NCBI GenBank assembly: GCA_030425705.1
Contig: JAUHZU010000002.1
Coordinates: 558,001-622,000, forward strand
From: Phycisphaerae bacterium
GTDB lineage: Bacteria; Planctomycetota; Phycisphaerae; Phycisphaerales; Phycisphaeraceae
Direction of reading: 5' to 3'
DNA: 64,000 nt
Position numbers and translations under genes: made by a program. This document shows positions 8,033 to 16,381 of the stretch, in pieces. Below the pieces are notes generated by a model, which saw only the letters and a program-made list of their open reading frames with translations, ran no database searches and had not been told where the DNA came from. Every line of letters begins with the position of its first letter. Within the stretch, counting starts at the first letter, position 1.

Positions 8033-9043
8033 CTATTCGTAGCGTGACGGCTCGACGGACTGCAGCACCGCGTCAACGATCTCCGAAGCGCCCAGCCCCT
8101 CGCCCGCCGCGGCGTAGTTGGTCAGCACGCGGTGACGCAGCACCGGCGCGGCGACCTTCCGGAGGTGCTCGACCGTGGGCGTCGGCTCGCCCGCCATCGC
8201 GGCGACGGCCTTCGCGCTGTGGATCAGCGCTTGCCCGGCCCGCGGGCCCGCGCCCCAGCCCACGTACTCCTTCACCATCGCCGGCGCGCCCGGGTCGTCC
8301 GGCCGGGTCGCACGCGCAAGCCGCACCGCGAAGTCCACGGCGTGCCCGCTCACCGGCATCCGCCACACCGCATCCGCGAAGCGCAGCAGCGTCGCGCGGT
8401 CCAGCACAGGCTCGACACGCTCCGCCGCCGCTGTGATGCGCGGCGTCTCTGCGACAATCGCGATCTCCTCATCCAGCGTCGGGTAGCCGACCTCCAACGC
8501 GAACATGAACCGGTCGAGCTGCGCCTCGGGCAAAGGGTACGTCCCCTCCTGCTCGATCGGGTTCTGGGTTGCGATGACGACGAACGGCTCGTCGAGCGGC
8601 ATCGTCTTGCCCGCGGCCGTGACTTGGTGCTCGGCCATGGCTTCGAGCAGCGCGCTCTGGGTCTTCGGCGGGGTGCGGTTGATCTCGTCGGCCAGCACGA
8701 GCTGCGCGAACACCGGGCCGGGCACGAACCGCAGGTGCCGCTCGCCCCGTTCATCCTCCTGGATCAGCTCCGTGCCGAGGATGTCGCTGGGCATCATGTC
8801 CGGGGTGAACTGGATACGGCTGAACCGCAGCCCGACCGCCTGCGCGAGCGTCCGCACCAGCAGCGTCTTGGCCAGCCCGGGCACGCCGATGATGAGCACG
8901 TGCCCCCGGCAGAGCAGGGCCGTCAGCAGCAGGTCGACGGTGTCCGGCTGGCCGACGATCACCGTGCCCAGCGCCGCGCGGAGTTGGCCCATCGCGTCGC
9001 CGATCGCGTCGAAGTCGGCCAGTCCCGCCTGCGTCTCGCTCAT
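8033..9043 (-). CDS. MoxR-family AAA+ ATPase
   Basis: A 336-residue MoxR-type AAA+ ATPase; these act as chaperone-like regulators, often with VWA-domain or DUF58 proteins. Walker A is GVPGLAKT (residues 53-60), Walker B/DExx is LVLADEINRTPPKTQSALLEAM, sensor 1 is VIATQNPIEQEGTYPLPEAQLDRF, and the C-terminal lid follows. Length is normal for the family. The usual partners (DUF58, transglutaminase, VWA proteins) are not next to it in this window, so its client is unknown. Confidence 0.92.
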   Translation of the reverse strand: MSETQAGLADFDAIGDAMGQLRAALGTVIVGQPDTVDLLLTALLCRGHVLIIGVPGLAKTLLVRTLAQAVGLRFSRIQFTPDMMPSDILGTELIQEDERGERHLRFVPGPVFAQLVLADEINRTPPKTQSALLEAMAEHQVTAAGKTMPLDEPFVVIATQNPIEQEGTYPLPEAQLDRFMFALEVGYPTLDEEIAIVAETPRITAAAERVEPVLDRATLLRFADAVWRMPVSGHAVDFAVRLARATRPDDPGAPAMVKEYVGWGAGPRAGQALIHSAKAVAAMAGEPTPTVEHLRKVAAPVLRHRVLTNYAAAGEGLGASEIVDAVLQSVEPSRYE

Positions 9044-9173
9044 GCCCGAGAGTGTAGCCGGTGCCGGGCGGTGGCTGCAGGCGTGGTGCAGCGGGTTTTT
9101 GCTTCGCGGCGGGGCCCTCGTGGGTTAGCATGGGGCGGTGGGGCCCCCGCGTAGTGGTGGCTGGAGCGACACG

Positions 9174-9542
9174 ATGCAGATCGAGATTGCCGGCCATCAG
9201 CCGGGCTTCAAGGCCTGGGCAGTGATGTCGTCGCTTGGGCTCGCTGTCTTGTGTTGTTGTGCCGGGGCAAGCGTGATGCTTGGGGAAGAGTTGATTCAGG
9301 AGTTCGACACCGACCTCCCCAGAGGACTCCGGGTAGGCATCCGATATGGTCTCACAGCGATCGCTGTCGCGTGGTGCGGATACATGATGTTGTTGGCCAT
9401 TGCTGCTAGCCGAGAACGAAGATCACCATGGCTTTGCTGTGTGCTGGTAGCTTGGGTTTTCCTGTTGGGTAGCTATATGGGTTGGGTGACCCTGAGTCTG
9501 ATTTCAATGTTCTTCCGCGCCACACTTAGTGGTGTCGTGTAG
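9174..9542 (+). CDS. Small multi-pass membrane protein, unknown
   Basis: A 122-residue protein with three predicted membrane segments: AWAVMSSLGLAVLCCCAG, then LTAIAVAWCGYMMLLAIA, then CCVLVAWVFLLGSYMGW with a hydrophobic tail. I do not recognise a family. Six cysteines are concentrated in the membrane segments. Base composition from about 9240 onward is lower in G+C than neighbouring genes, which suggests relaxed or acquired DNA. The ATG at 9174 is preferred over an in-frame GTG at 9138 because the hydrophilic start MQIEIAGHQPG follows; there is no strong Shine-Dalgarno. Confidence 0.5.
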   Translation: MQIEIAGHQPGFKAWAVMSSLGLAVLCCCAGASVMLGEELIQEFDTDLPRGLRVGIRYGLTAIAVAWCGYMMLLAIAASRERRSPWLCCVLVAWVFLLGSYMGWVTLSLISMFFRATLSGVV

Positions 9543-9797
9543 AACGGGTACCGATCACGATGCACTCTCATGAAGCCCAAGGCCTCCGAGCGATCAATAT
9601 GTCGCCAATTTATCAACGATCTATACACATTATTGGACGTTATTGAAGGATTCTTCATGGAACGTCCGATCACGCTTTATAGTAATCGTTCAGCTGCTCA
9701 TCTTATCTAATCTCTTTATTTTCAGTGGTTCATGATCGTTTTGACGTTTTGGGCTCAGGCCGGCTTGCGGATTGTGTCGCGAATAGGATCAGATGTG
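9543..9797. other. Low-G+C intergenic spacer
   Basis: About 255 bp of AT-rich sequence for this genome. I see no credible gene here; the short minus-strand frame at 9473-9673 overlaps the membrane gene and has no supporting features. No terminator is evident after 9542. Confidence 0.5.
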
Positions 9798-9826
9798 TTG
9801 CATCGTGGGGGAGTGTGTCGTATAGT
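9798..9826 (+). promoter_or_regulatory. Candidate promoter of mraZ
   Basis: TTGCAT (9798-9803), an exact 17-bp spacer and TATAGT (9821-9826). Predicted start of transcription is near 9833, just ahead of the AGAGG ribosome-binding site at about 9838-9842. Confidence 0.6.
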
Positions 9827-9852
9827 CCGTCCCAGCAGAGGGACGCATCTCC

Positions 9853-10341
9853 TTGGTCTTCACCGGCACCTACGAACATGCGATTGATGCCAAATGCCGA
9901 ATCGCCATCCCGTCGGACATCCGACGCATGCTCCAGCGGGAGCAAGGGGGCGACGACGCGGGGCCGGTGGTGCTGTACGCCGTGCTCGGCGGGGCCGAGA
10001 CGATCTGCCTCTACACCGAGGCGGGCTACCGGCGGCTCTCCGAGGAGCTGCGGGGCTCGGGGCTGGACCCCGAGGAGCTGCTCGCCTACGAGGACTTGTT
10101 TTACGCGATGTCCCGGCCGGTCGAGCTGGATAAAGCCGGCCGCGTCCGCCTGCCCGATCACCTGCTGGAGCGGACGGGCTTGTCGGGGGATGTCGCGCTT
10201 ACCGGTGCCGGAGACCACATGAAGATCCGGGACAAGGTGGCCTGGCAGGCGCGGTTGGATGCCGTGCTGACGCAGACGCCGGGCGTGTTGGTGAACCCGA
10301 GGTTGTTGACAGGCCGGCGCAAGGATCGTGCCGGAGACTAA
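9853..10341 (+). CDS. mraZ: MraZ-type transcriptional regulator (SpoVT-AbrB fold)
   Basis: A 162-residue protein with two AbrB-like repeats: FTGTYEHAIDAKCRIAIPSDIR at the start (the MraZ N-terminal signature) and the second repeat ELDKAGRVRLPDHLLE with VALTGAGDHMKI. MraZ normally sits first in the dcw cell-division cluster, represses it, and binds repeated TGGG boxes in the promoter. Translation most likely starts at the TTG at 9853, with AGAGG upstream. No rsmH, ftsI or mur gene follows; the next 0.8 kb is non-coding. It is thus detached from the cluster, or regulates targets elsewhere. Confidence 0.85.
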   Translation: MVFTGTYEHAIDAKCRIAIPSDIRRMLQREQGGDDAGPVVLYAVLGGAETICLYTEAGYRRLSEELRGSGLDPEELLAYEDLFYAMSRPVELDKAGRVRLPDHLLERTGLSGDVALTGAGDHMKIRDKVAWQARLDAVLTQTPGVLVNPRLLTGRRKDRAGD

Positions 10342-10620
10342 GCGACGGATCGCAGGAATCAGGGGCCGGGCGCTTGGACGTGCCGGCCCGAGACAACGCG
10401 GCGGGTGGGGTTGGCGAAGACCCTCCCGCCGCACCAGAAGACCAGCGGAGGCCGAACGGATTCGATCGGCCCGAGCGTAGGCGGCCCGAAAGACGGCTGT
10501 CGGGACCACGGACGGTGCCGGCGGCGAGTCAGACTGAGTCATCAGTGATCGGACGCTCACGCCTCGACCACCCCAGTCAACGTCGCCTGTGCGACGGCCA
10601 CTCCGCTGGCGGGTAGCGCA
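10342..10620 (+). ncRNA. Structured non-coding stretch, candidate small RNA or mraZ 3' leader
   Basis: G+C-rich sequence with consecutive strong hairpins: GGGCCGG/CCGGCCC (10363-10389), a 13-14 bp stem (10398-10411 with 10420-10432), and GGCCGA/TCGGCC (10450-10471). It ends at the hairpin at 10625. I compared it by eye with RNase P, tmRNA and SRP RNA conserved cores and found no match. The short plus-strand frame at 10374-10616 shows no recognisable protein. Confidence 0.35.
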
Positions 10621-10624
10621 TTGT

Positions 10625-10662
10625 AGCCCCCCACGTCCTTCCAAGGACACGGGGGGCTGCTG
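10625..10662 (+). terminator. Terminator-like hairpin
   Basis: AGCCCCCCACGTCC pairs with GGACACGGGGGGCT (two central mismatches) around TTCCAA, followed by the weak T-rich tail GCTGCTTTA. Probably ends the mraZ/ncRNA transcript. Confidence 0.6.
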
Positions 10663-10962
10663 CTTTATCGGGCACCGGTGACATTCCGCTGGCTTTGCGG
10701 GAGGGTTGCCTGTAAAAATAGGGTGGAATTTTTGGCAGCCCGACCGGCGTTACGCCGATAGGACGCGCGTCAGGCAAGGAGGTCTGGCCGGCCGGATGTG
10801 GATAAATCCGACCGAAACCCCGCATGGATGTGAACTTAGGTAAGATTAGGTTGATCCCGGTTCATGCCCGGCCCGTTCGGCCCGGCCCGCAAACGACACG
10901 ACGAGCCACGGACGGCCTAGAATCCTGATGACCGATTCGCTGAAACCGTCTTTTCTCCTCCG
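10663..10962. other. Non-coding spacer, second candidate sRNA region
   Basis: About 300 bp with no recognisable gene on either strand. It includes an exact DnaA-box-type 9-mer, TGTGGATAA, near 10798, and leads to an intrinsic terminator at 10963-11002 on the plus strand although no plus-strand gene precedes it. That is compatible with a small RNA, but no known family was recognised. Confidence 0.3.
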
Positions 10963-11002
10963 CCACGCCCCGTAGGTTCCGTCTGCGAGGCGTGGTTTTT
11001 TT
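10963..11002 (+). terminator. Rho-independent terminator
   Basis: CCACGCC (10963-10969) pairs with GGCGTGG (10989-10995) around a 19-nt loop, followed by seven T residues. It has no obvious upstream coding sequence. Confidence 0.65.
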
Positions 11003-11137
11003 AACGACATCGCCCGTGTCGGCCAACGTGTTCCGGGATTCCCCTGCTCCGGCGGAAGTCTTATACCCTGATCGTTATCATTGTAATTTCGGGCCCCGTG
11101 CGGGGTCGTTGTATCTACATCTACCGACGGAGCCGAG

Positions 11138-12106
11138 ATGACACCACCTTCGACGACTTCCCGCGTGAGCCGGCGGCACTTCCTGGCGGCGGGCGCGGCG
11201 GGTGCCGCGACCGCGGGCGCGCTGTTCCAAACGAAGGAAGCAGGCGCGCAGCAGAGCGCGGCTTCCGCCATCGTGCGACCGCCCGAGGGCAAGCGGCTGC
11301 TGCTGTCGTGCAAGCTGACGATGATCACCAAGCAGGCCAACGGCCGTGACCTCTCGCTGGCCGAGCGCTTGACGCTGGCGGGTGAGGCGGGGTTTGACGG
11401 CGTGGACCTGGACGAGGCCGGCTCGATCTCAGCGGACCAGGCGCGCGAGGCCGTAGCACAGTCCGGCGTCTTCGTACACAACGCGATCAACCACGCGCAC
11501 TGGCAGCAGCGCTTCACCAGCGCCAACGAGGCCGAGCGGGCGCAGGCGCTCGCGAACCTGGAGCACTGTCTCCGCGTGTCGCACGCGGCGGGGGGCAGCG
11601 GCGTGCTGCTCGTGCCCGGCGGTGGCGGCGACGGATCGGAGGACGCGATCGTCGAGCGGAGCATCGAGTGGATCAGCCGGGCGCTGCCCTTGGCCGCGTC
11701 GCTGGGCCAGCGCATCCTGTTCGAGAACGTGTGGAACCGGATGTTCTACGACCACGATGCGCCGCCCGAGCAGGGGGCCGAGCGCTGGGCCGCGTATGTC
11801 GACGCGTTCAACAGCCCGTGGGTCGGGATGTATCACGACCTGGGGAACCACTGGAAGTACGGCAACCCGGCCGACTGGGTCCGCACGTTCGGCCACCGCG
11901 CCGTGAAGTTCGACATGAAGGGCTTCAACCGCGCCACCAACAGCTGGGCGGAGATCGGCGAGGGCGACCTGCCCTGGGGCGAGGTCCGCGAGGCGCTCGA
12001 TGACATCAACTTCCACGGCTGGCTGACCGCGGAGGTCGGCGGCGGGGGCGTGGACCGGCTGACGGTGGTACGGCAGCAGATGGAGCGTGTGCTCGGGCTG
12101 GCCTGA
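11138..12106 (+). CDS. Tat-exported sugar phosphate isomerase/epimerase-like protein
   Basis: A 322-residue TIM-barrel protein of the xylose isomerase-like / hydroxypyruvate isomerase family. A twin-arginine signal SRRHFLAAGAAGAA precedes the mature part; the barrel shows LAGEAGFDGVDLDE, GVLLVPGGGG, ILFENVWNRMF, GMYHDLGNHW and WLTAEVGGGG, including the usual acidic and His metal-site residues. It probably isomerises or epimerises a sugar in the periplasm; the substrate is unknown. It is followed 95 bp later by a Tat-exported Gfo/Idh/MocA oxidoreductase in the same orientation, a pairing repeated in mirror image at 13689-16148. Confidence 0.85.
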   Translation: MTPPSTTSRVSRRHFLAAGAAGAATAGALFQTKEAGAQQSAASAIVRPPEGKRLLLSCKLTMITKQANGRDLSLAERLTLAGEAGFDGVDLDEAGSISADQAREAVAQSGVFVHNAINHAHWQQRFTSANEAERAQALANLEHCLRVSHAAGGSGVLLVPGGGGDGSEDAIVERSIEWISRALPLAASLGQRILFENVWNRMFYDHDAPPEQGAERWAAYVDAFNSPWVGMYHDLGNHWKYGNPADWVRTFGHRAVKFDMKGFNRATNSWAEIGEGDLPWGEVREALDDINFHGWLTAEVGGGGVDRLTVVRQQMERVLGLA

Positions 12107-12201
12107 CCGGATCGGGCCGGACGGATTCAGATAGACTACGTGTTTGGGTGGATTTGATTCGAAGGTGGAACTAACCCCCTGTTATGGAAGGATCGACGAC
12201 G

Positions 12202-13575
12202 ATGACTGACGGAAACGAACAGCAGCCCAAGCCGACCGGGGTGACCCGGCGCGACTTTGTGAAGAAGGGCGCGGTCGGGCTCGGCGCTGCCGCCGCCGCG
12301 ACGAACATCAACCTCATCTCCCGCGCCGCGTACGCGCAGGGGGGTGGCACGACGCTGGGCCTGGGCATCGTCGGCTCGGGCGGCCGGGGCACCGGCGCGA
12401 TCTTCAACCACCTCACCGCCGCGAAGGAACTGGGCATCGATGTGCAGCTCCGTGCGATGGGCGACGTCGCCGAGGACCGCCTCTCGGGCGCGCTGTCCAA
12501 CCTTAAGCAGAACTGGGGCGCACAGATCGACGTGCCCGCGAACCGCCAGTTCGTCGGCATGGACGCGTACCAGGGCGTCTGCGCCGCGGACGAGGTCGAC
12601 ATCGTCATCCAGACCACCCCGCCCGGCCTGCGTTACCTGACCCTCGCCGAGGCAGTAAAGAACGGCAAGCACAGCTTCGTTGAGAAGCCCGTGTGTATCG
12701 ACTCGGACACCTATAAGAGCGTCCTCGCCTCCGGCGGTGTTGCGAACAACAAAGACCTGGCGATCGTCACCGGCACGCAGTACCGCCGCGAGACCTCCTA
12801 CGCCGACGCCATCACCCAGCTCAACGAAGGCATCATCGGCGACGTCACCGCCGCCTACGCCTACTACTGCGCCGGCACGCTCTGGCACCGCGGGCGTGGC
12901 CCGGCCGATGCGCCGTGGAGCGAAATGGAGTACCAGATGCGCAACTGGCTGTACTTCACCTGGCTGTCGGGCGACCTCATCGCCGAGCAGTCGGTCCACA
13001 ACCTCGACGCGATCAACTGGGCCATGGGCGGCCCCCCCGCTCGCTGCTTCGGCTCGGGCGGACGCATCGCACGCACCGCCGCGGACTACGGCAACATCTA
13101 CGACCACTTCTCCATCAACTACGAGTACGCCAACGGCGTGCAGTGCTCCTTCATGGGCCGGCAGTACCCCGGCTGCGACAACCGCGTCGAGAACCGGTTC
13201 GTCGGCACCGAAGGCACGCTCGATATCCAGCCCAACCCCGGCCGGACCCGCTGGATCGCCCGCACCCACGACGGCGAGACCATCGATATCAACCGCGGCA
13301 CCGACGGCAACAACCAGCCGTACGTCGAGGAGCACAAGGCGCTGCTCGAATCGATCCTCAATAACGACCCGATCCAGGAGATCCAGGAGTGTGCCGACTC
13401 CTCGCTCACCGCGGTCATGGGCCGGGAGTCCGCGTACACCGGCAAGTTCGTGACGTTCCAGGAGATGGCCGGCGGCGACCAGCGGCGCCGCCCCGCCGAG
13501 CCGTTCGTGCCCGGCCCGGTCAACCAGGAAGACCGCTACAAGGTCGTCCCGATCCCCGGCACCTTCGCCGGCTAA
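12202..13575 (+). CDS. Tat-exported Gfo/Idh/MocA-family oxidoreductase
   Basis: A 457-residue NAD(P)-dependent sugar oxidoreductase with a Tat signal (VTRRDFVKKGAVGLGAAAAA, cleavage near AYAQ). The Rossmann motif is GLGIVGSGGRGTGA, and the family EKP motif appears as HSFVEKPVCID. A C-terminal alpha/beta domain follows, including YFTWLSGDLIAEQSVHNLDAINW. Exported members resemble glucose-fructose oxidoreductase, which keeps its cofactor bound. The ATG at 12202 is favoured because GGAAGGA lies about 9 nt upstream; an in-frame ATG at 12184 is the alternative. It is paralogous to the protein at 14781. Confidence 0.9.
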   Translation: MTDGNEQQPKPTGVTRRDFVKKGAVGLGAAAAATNINLISRAAYAQGGGTTLGLGIVGSGGRGTGAIFNHLTAAKELGIDVQLRAMGDVAEDRLSGALSNLKQNWGAQIDVPANRQFVGMDAYQGVCAADEVDIVIQTTPPGLRYLTLAEAVKNGKHSFVEKPVCIDSDTYKSVLASGGVANNKDLAIVTGTQYRRETSYADAITQLNEGIIGDVTAAYAYYCAGTLWHRGRGPADAPWSEMEYQMRNWLYFTWLSGDLIAEQSVHNLDAINWAMGGPPARCFGSGGRIARTAADYGNIYDHFSINYEYANGVQCSFMGRQYPGCDNRVENRFVGTEGTLDIQPNPGRTRWIARTHDGETIDINRGTDGNNQPYVEEHKALLESILNNDPIQEIQECADSSLTAVMGRESAYTGKFVTFQEMAGGDQRRRPAEPFVPGPVNQEDRYKVVPIPGTFAG

Positions 13576-13601
13576 TCCCCAGCGAGACGCAAGCCAAAGC
13601 A

Positions 13602-13636
13602 ACACCCGCGCTCTTTGGAGCGCGGGTGTTTTTCGT
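13602..13636 (+). terminator. Rho-independent terminator
   Basis: ACCCGCGCTC pairs perfectly with GAGCGCGGGT around TTTG and is followed by GTTTTTCG. It ends the isomerase-oxidoreductase unit at 11138-13575. Confidence 0.9.
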
Positions 13637-13688
13637 TCTCGCGTGGTTGTGTCGCCTGCGTGTAGGTTCGCAAGCGGGACAGCCGTGC

Positions 13689-14624
13689 TTACTCGAAGCT
13701 GTCGACCTCGCGGTAGGCGTCGATGACGGCCCGTTCGCCTTCCCGGCCGCCTCGGCTGTTGCCGTGTTCCATGCCGACGACGCCCTGGTAGCCCTTGCGG
13801 TGCAGATGGCGGAACACGTTCTTGTAGTTGATCTCGCCGGTGGTCGGCTCGTTACGGCCGGGGTTGTCGCCGACCTGGATGTAGGCGATCTCGTCCCAGG
13901 CGTGGTCGATGTTGGGGATCAGGTTGCCCTCGCTGATCTGCTGGTGGTACAGGTCGTCGAGGATCTTGCACGACGGCGAGCCGACGCCCTTGCAGATCAG
14001 GTACGTCTGCGGGACCTTGGAGAGGAACAGGCCCGGGTGGTCGCGCCACCAGTTCAGCGGCTCGAGCACCATGACCAGCCCGGCCGGCTCGCAGACCTCG
14101 CACATGGCGCGGAGGTTGGTGATGCAGTTGGCCATCTGGTAGTCGAACTCGACACGCTGCGTGCAGTTGCCGGGGATCACGGTGCACCACTTAGCGCCGC
14201 AGCGTTCGGCGACCTGCACCATGTTCGACATGTGGTTGCGCAGGCCGTCCTGGAACTCGTTGGAGGTGTTCAGCAGGAACTCGTCCCGGCCGAAGCCGTT
14301 GTACCCGACGAAGACGCCCATGGTCATGCCCAGCTCCCGCATCGCGTCGCCGCAGCGCTGCTGGTCTTCGGCGCTGCGGCCGGCCATGCCGTTGTCTTCC
14401 CAGGCGGTGAAGCCCTCTTCCCGTGCGAACCGGAGCTGGTCGACCAGATCGTCGCCCGCGTGGTGGCGGAACATGCCGAAGTGCGGGCCGTACTTGAGCT
14501 TGAAGTCCCCGGCGTTGGCGGCGTTGTCCTGCTTGGCGGCGCGGGCAGCGGCGTTGGCCCCGCCGACCGCGGTGAGGGAGGCCGCGGCCGCGGCGCTGGT
14601 GGCGATGAACTCTCGGCGTTTCAT
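13689..14624 (-). CDS. Tat-exported TIM-barrel isomerase/epimerase-like protein
   Basis: A 311-residue xylose isomerase-like TIM-barrel protein, hydroxypyruvate isomerase branch. The Tat signal is MKRREFIATSAAAAASLTAV. The barrel includes LRFAREEGFTAWEDN, MVLEPLNWW, PNIDHAWDEIAYIQVGDNPGRNEPTTG and GVVGMEHG, with the Glu, Asp and His residues expected to bind a divalent metal. It is downstream of the exported oxidoreductase at 14781 on the same strand, so the two are likely cotranscribed and act on the same periplasmic sugar; the substrate is unknown. Confidence 0.87.
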   Translation of the reverse strand: MKRREFIATSAAAAASLTAVGGANAAARAAKQDNAANAGDFKLKYGPHFGMFRHHAGDDLVDQLRFAREEGFTAWEDNGMAGRSAEDQQRCGDAMRELGMTMGVFVGYNGFGRDEFLLNTSNEFQDGLRNHMSNMVQVAERCGAKWCTVIPGNCTQRVEFDYQMANCITNLRAMCEVCEPAGLVMVLEPLNWWRDHPGLFLSKVPQTYLICKGVGSPSCKILDDLYHQQISEGNLIPNIDHAWDEIAYIQVGDNPGRNEPTTGEINYKNVFRHLHRKGYQGVVGMEHGNSRGGREGERAVIDAYREVDSFE

Positions 14625-14718
14625 GGTGGGCTCCTGGGAGAAGTGTGGGCTTGGATTGTAACGCGGCGACGTGCGCCGGTTGTCGCGGACGCCGAACGCG
14701 CAAAGCCGTGAGCGTCCA

Positions 14719-14758
14719 GAAAAAACGGGCCCACGCCGGCGTACCGGCGCGGACCCGC
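14719..14758 (-). terminator. Rho-independent terminator (minus strand)
   Basis: Read on the minus strand, CGGGTCCGCGCCGG pairs with CCGGCGTGGGCCCG and is followed by TTTTTT. It lies just after the oxidoreductase gene at 14781, so the isomerase gene beyond it may need read-through or its own promoter. Confidence 0.7.
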
Positions 14759-14780
14759 TTGGAGGAACGGGGTCGGCGGG

Positions 14781-16148
14781 TCAGGGCATCTGGTACGCGC
14801 CGGGGATGTAGACCGGCGGGGTCGCGACGTCGGGGTTGTCGATGTGGTCCTGCGTCAGCCCGCTGGTGTAGCAGCCGGGGGCCTCGCCGGGGCCAAGCTT
14901 CAATGTCGAGTCGTTGAGTGCCCAGTTGTAGTCGATGTTCTTGCCCGAGTAGGCGGCCTCGCGGGCGATGATCGCGGTGAGCGTGGTCTGCGCGATGCGG
15001 TGGGCCTCGTTGAGCGGTTCGCCGGCTCGGAAGGAAGCGACGAGGTCGGCGTGCTCCTGGACGTACGGGTCGCGTCCGCCGGAGAACTGGGCGACGCGTT
15101 CGCCGTCGAGGTCGACCAGAGTGCTGGTCCCGCCCATGCGGGCGTAGCCGTTGGTACCGATGATCTCTTCGCCGACGTAGTTGTCGCAGCCGGGGATCTG
15201 CCGGCAGTGCGAGTTAATCATCCGGCCGAACCCGGGCATCATGATCTGCAGGGAGAAGTGGTCGTTGCCGTGGCCCCACTCCTCGCCGGTGCGTTGCTGG
15301 CGTCCGCCGTTGCCGTAGGCCTTCTGCGGGGCCTGGTCCTGGAAGGCCCAGAGCGCGACGTCGATGTTGTGGACGTGCTGCTCGACGATGTGGTCGCCCG
15401 ACAGCCAGGTGAAGTACAGCCAGTTGCGGAGCTGCCAGTCGAGGTTGGACCAGTCGGGTTGCCGGCCGCGGTTCCAGAGCCCGCCCTGGTTCCAGAAGAC
15501 CTGCGCACCGATGACCTCGCCGATCGCACCGTCGTGGATCGCGGCCATCGCGTCGACGTAGCCCTTCTGGTGACGGCGCTGCGTGCCGCAGACCATGCCC
15601 AGGCCCTTCTCGGTGGCGATGTCGCCGGCCTCCATGATGGTCCGGCAGCCGGCGGGGTCGACGGCGACGGGCTTCTCGAAGAAGACGTGCTTGCCTGCGT
15701 CGACCGCGGCCTTGACCATCTGCGGGCGGAAGTAGGGCGGGGTGGCGAAGATACACAGGTCCACGTCGGCGTTGATGACCTGCTGGTACGCGTCCCAGCC
15801 GGTGAACTTGCGGTTGCCGACCTGGAACCCCTCGCCGAGGTTCTGCTGGAGGTTGTTGGCGCTGCCGTTGAGCCGGTCGCCGTAGAGGTCGCCCATGGCG
15901 TGGAGGACGACGCCCGAGGAAGCGGCGATGGCGTTGTGGGCCGCACCGGTGCCCCGACCGCCGCAGCCGACCAGCCCGACACGGACGGTATCCTCGCCCT
16001 GGGCGTAGGCGCTGGAGCCGATGCCGGTGGACGCGAGGGCCGCGGTGATGCCCGCGGCGGTGGTGCCCTTGATGAAGGTCCGGCGGGTCGTGCCGGTGGC
16101 CGGCTCCGTGTCCGCGGGGGTGGGCTCGGTCGTGGGTCGATCGGTCAT
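14781..16148 (-). CDS. Tat-exported Gfo/Idh/MocA-family oxidoreductase
   Basis: A 455-residue paralogue of the protein at 12202. The Tat signal is TTRRTFIKGTTAAGITAALA with cleavage near SAYAQ. The Rossmann motif is VGLVGCGGRGTGA, the EKP motif is HVFFEKPVAVDPAG, and the substrate-domain segment is NWLYFTWLSGDHIVEQHVHNIDVALW, closely parallel to the paralogue. It probably catalyses redox interconversion of a periplasmic sugar with tightly held NAD(P). An MFS transporter lies upstream on the same strand and a TIM-barrel isomerase downstream, which fits a carbohydrate uptake and conversion module. Confidence 0.9.
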   Translation of the reverse strand: MTDRPTTEPTPADTEPATGTTRRTFIKGTTAAGITAALASTGIGSSAYAQGEDTVRVGLVGCGGRGTGAAHNAIAASSGVVLHAMGDLYGDRLNGSANNLQQNLGEGFQVGNRKFTGWDAYQQVINADVDLCIFATPPYFRPQMVKAAVDAGKHVFFEKPVAVDPAGCRTIMEAGDIATEKGLGMVCGTQRRHQKGYVDAMAAIHDGAIGEVIGAQVFWNQGGLWNRGRQPDWSNLDWQLRNWLYFTWLSGDHIVEQHVHNIDVALWAFQDQAPQKAYGNGGRQQRTGEEWGHGNDHFSLQIMMPGFGRMINSHCRQIPGCDNYVGEEIIGTNGYARMGGTSTLVDLDGERVAQFSGGRDPYVQEHADLVASFRAGEPLNEAHRIAQTTLTAIIAREAAYSGKNIDYNWALNDSTLKLGPGEAPGCYTSGLTQDHIDNPDVATPPVYIPGAYQMP

Positions 16149-16328
16149 GGGGCTTCCTCGTGTGTGACAGTGCGAAAGACAGGCCGTGCAGCCGATAGAG
16201 CGTAACCCAAGCCCGTAGCGGTCGCTAGCCGTGCCTGATTAACGTCGCCGGGGCGGTGATTCTTACAGCGTGTTTTGCAAGTGCGGCGTGTTTGCGGCGG
16301 CGGGAGTGAATCCGACGTGTGATGTAAC

Positions 16329-16353
16329 AAGCCCCGCCGGTGGGGCGGGGCTT
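16329..16353. terminator. Hairpin, possible terminator
   Basis: AAGCCCCGCC pairs with GGCGGGGCTT. It lies 29 bp beyond the stop of the minus-strand transporter gene; the T-rich tail on that strand is weak (TTGTTAC). Confidence 0.45.
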
Positions 16354-16381
16354 GTCGACTCTGTCGGTGATAACAGGCGGG

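Noticed and set aside
10342-10620. RNase P RNA, tmRNA or SRP RNA
   Set aside because: None of the conserved core sequences of these RNAs could be found, despite strong hairpins.
9730-10650. 306-codon minus-strand frame over mraZ
   Set aside because: It is antisense to mraZ, has no recognisable domain, and crosses the hairpins and non-coding DNA.
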